A stretch of DNA of 31,598 nucleotides from assembly GCA_944388645.1 (NCBI GenBank), contig CALXJO010000001.1:1-31598 (forward strand). Reading direction: 5' to 3'. The position numbers and the translations under genes were made by a program. The DNA is from an uncultured Clostridia bacterium (GTDB lineage Bacteria > Bacillota > Clostridia > TANB77 > CAG-508). Positions 30,561-31,598 of the stretch are shown piece by piece (positions within the stretch are counted from its first letter, which is position 1; every line of letters starts with the position of its first letter). Under the pieces are notes generated by a model. It saw only the letters and a list, made by a program, of their open reading frames with translations. It did not search any database and was not told where the DNA came from.

Positions 30561-31544
30561 GTATTTATAAAAATATATCTTCTTATTTTGTACTAAAACT
30601 TTTAAATTTTTATTTGGCATTGTATACTTATTACCTATATTATTTCCACATAATTTTATAATATCATCAATATGTATTTTTTCTATTCCTTTTGAAGTTC
30701 CAAATAGTCTTTTTACAGTATATAATATTATTCTTGATTTTATTATATCTTTTAATAAATTAAATTTTTTTAGATTAAAAACTATTTCATCTTTATTTTC
30801 ATTTTCTAAAATCAAATTGTAATTTTCTACTGTTATTTCTTGCATGTAATTTTCTTCATCTAATATTAACTCTGATAGTCTATCTATTGTTTCTATAATA
30901 TTAGGATTAAATTCTTTTTTAATGTATGGAATTAATTCATTCCTTATTCTATTTCTAGTATATGTGTTATCATTATTTGTTTTATCATATTTAGGATTTA
31001 ATTTTTCTTTTGTGCAATATTCCTCTATTTCATCTCTACTGCATTTTATTAATGGTCTTATATATTTTCCTTCTCTATAAGGTTTTATTCCTGTAAGACC
31101 AGATATACCGCTACCTCTTAACATATGCATAAAAACTGTTTCTACATTATCATTTTTATTATGAGCTATTGCAATTTTGTTTGCATTTGTTTTGCTTGCA
31201 ATTTGTTCAAAAAAATCATATCTTGCTTTTCTTCCCGCTTCTTCTGTACCAATTTTTTGTTCTTTTGCTTCTTTAATTATATCTTCATATTTTACAAAAC
31301 ATCTTATATTATTTTTATTACAATACTCTTCAACATATTCTGTTTCTTCTTTTGCTTCTTGCCTTATCATATGGTTTAGATGAGCAACTACTATTTCTTT
31401 AACTTCTAAAACATCTTTTAATTTTAACAAATTATCTAATAAGCACATAGAATCTGGACCTCCAGACACTGCTACTAATATAGTATCTCCGGAAGTTATT
31501 AAATTATATTTTTTTATTGTTTCTAATATTTTATTCTCTAACAT
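30552..31544 (-). CDS. tilS: tRNA(Ile)-lysidine synthetase
   Basis: 330 residues. TilS attaches lysine to C34 of tRNA-Ile(CAU), turning the anticodon from AUG- to AUA-reading. The ATP-pyrophosphatase P-loop SGGPDS is at 27-32. The following text is typical: AHLNHMIRQEAKEE, AHNKNDNVETVFMHMLRGSGISGLTGI, and NPKYDKTNNDNTYTRNRIRNELIP. The protein is shorter than many TilS proteins (often above 400 residues): the C-terminal domain is reduced to about 90 residues after the catalytic part. The essential N-terminal half is intact. AGGGAA is a weak ribosome site before the ATG. Confidence 0.93.
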   Translation of the reverse strand: MLENKILETIKKYNLITSGDTILVAVSGGPDSMCLLDNLLKLKDVLEVKEIVVAHLNHMIRQEAKEETEYVEEYCNKNNIRCFVKYEDIIKEAKEQKIGTEEAGRKARYDFFEQIASKTNANKIAIAHNKNDNVETVFMHMLRGSGISGLTGIKPYREGKYIRPLIKCSRDEIEEYCTKEKLNPKYDKTNNDNTYTRNRIRNELIPYIKKEFNPNIIETIDRLSELILDEENYMQEITVENYNLILENENKDEIVFNLKKFNLLKDIIKSRIILYTVKRLFGTSKGIEKIHIDDIIKLCGNNIGNKYTMPNKNLKVLVQNKKIYFYKYLK

Positions 31545-31545
31545 T

Positions 31546-31598
31546 TTATTCCCTATATTTTTCTAAATTTGCAAATTTTGTATAATTTCCTAGCCAAG
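31546..31598 (-). CDS. Possible 3' end of the gene upstream of tilS (partial)
   Basis: On the minus strand a frame enters at the right edge, runs WLGNYTKFANLEKYRE and stops at TAA (31546-31548), one base before the tilS ATG. A second frame is also open until a TAG, so the choice rests only on the tight spacing typical of operons. Too short to identify. Confidence 0.3.
   Translation of the reverse strand, partial: WLGNYTKFANLEKYRE

Noticed and set aside
28688..31544. Hypoxanthine phosphoribosyltransferase gene between tilS and ftsH
   Set aside because: That order is common in Firmicutes, but here only about 60 bases separate the two genes and they contain just a promoter and ribosome site.

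Overview
The window is a visibly AT-rich stretch of chromosome carrying an ordinary set of low-GC Gram-positive (Firmicutes) housekeeping genes: a PASTA-domain Ser/Thr kinase with its PP2C phosphatase, rsgA-rpe, rlmN, murT-gatD, mfd, tilS-ftsH and a NifS-type desulfurase. Strong AGGAGG-type ribosome sites, TTG and GTG starts and A/T-ending codons point to an uncultured anaerobic clostridial lineage. That placement is inference. I see no rRNA, tRNA, CRISPR array or transposase.

Layout. At the left edge a truncated radical SAM gene (-) diverges from an orphan E2-acyltransferase-like gene (+). A long minus-strand block follows. It holds rlmN-stp-prkC, then, from its own promoter, rsgA-rpe, a 778-residue protein of unknown function and deoB. 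Upstream of rlmN lies murT-gatD-ectB, and further on aspS with a small coiled-coil gene and a polytopic GT-C-like membrane protein. asnS is on the plus strand. Then come a SpoU methyltransferase, mfd, a DEDDh exonuclease and a TSCPD-domain gene (all -), two small plus-strand accessory genes, a nifS-like desulfurase, a small membrane protein, ftsH and tilS (all -).

Two layers lie on top of this background. The first is a set of palindromic repeats. A short 33-bp palindrome (S) has two nearly identical copies, one intergenic and one inserted exactly in frame in murT, plus diverged and half copies. A longer stem-loop (L, about 70-107 bp) occurs four times, always just downstream of a gene end. 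Its arms differ between copies but stay complementary, and three copies share a GC-rich centre capped by a tetraloop. Two L copies are nested between S-like ends.

The second layer is three small genes (at 20.3, 26.1 and 26.6 kb) that are much richer in G and C than the rest. Each is a self-contained unit with a consensus promoter, a hairpin in the leader, an (A)AGGAGGTAC ribosome site and its own hairpin terminator. They resemble phage 'moron' genes and their function is unknown.

The most notable protein-level oddity is the GatD homologue. It aligns well with glutaminases of the MurT-GatD complex but lacks the catalytic Cys and His, and it is followed by an EctB-type diaminobutyrate aminotransferase without ectA or ectC nearby. 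The E2-like protein has likewise lost its active-site His.
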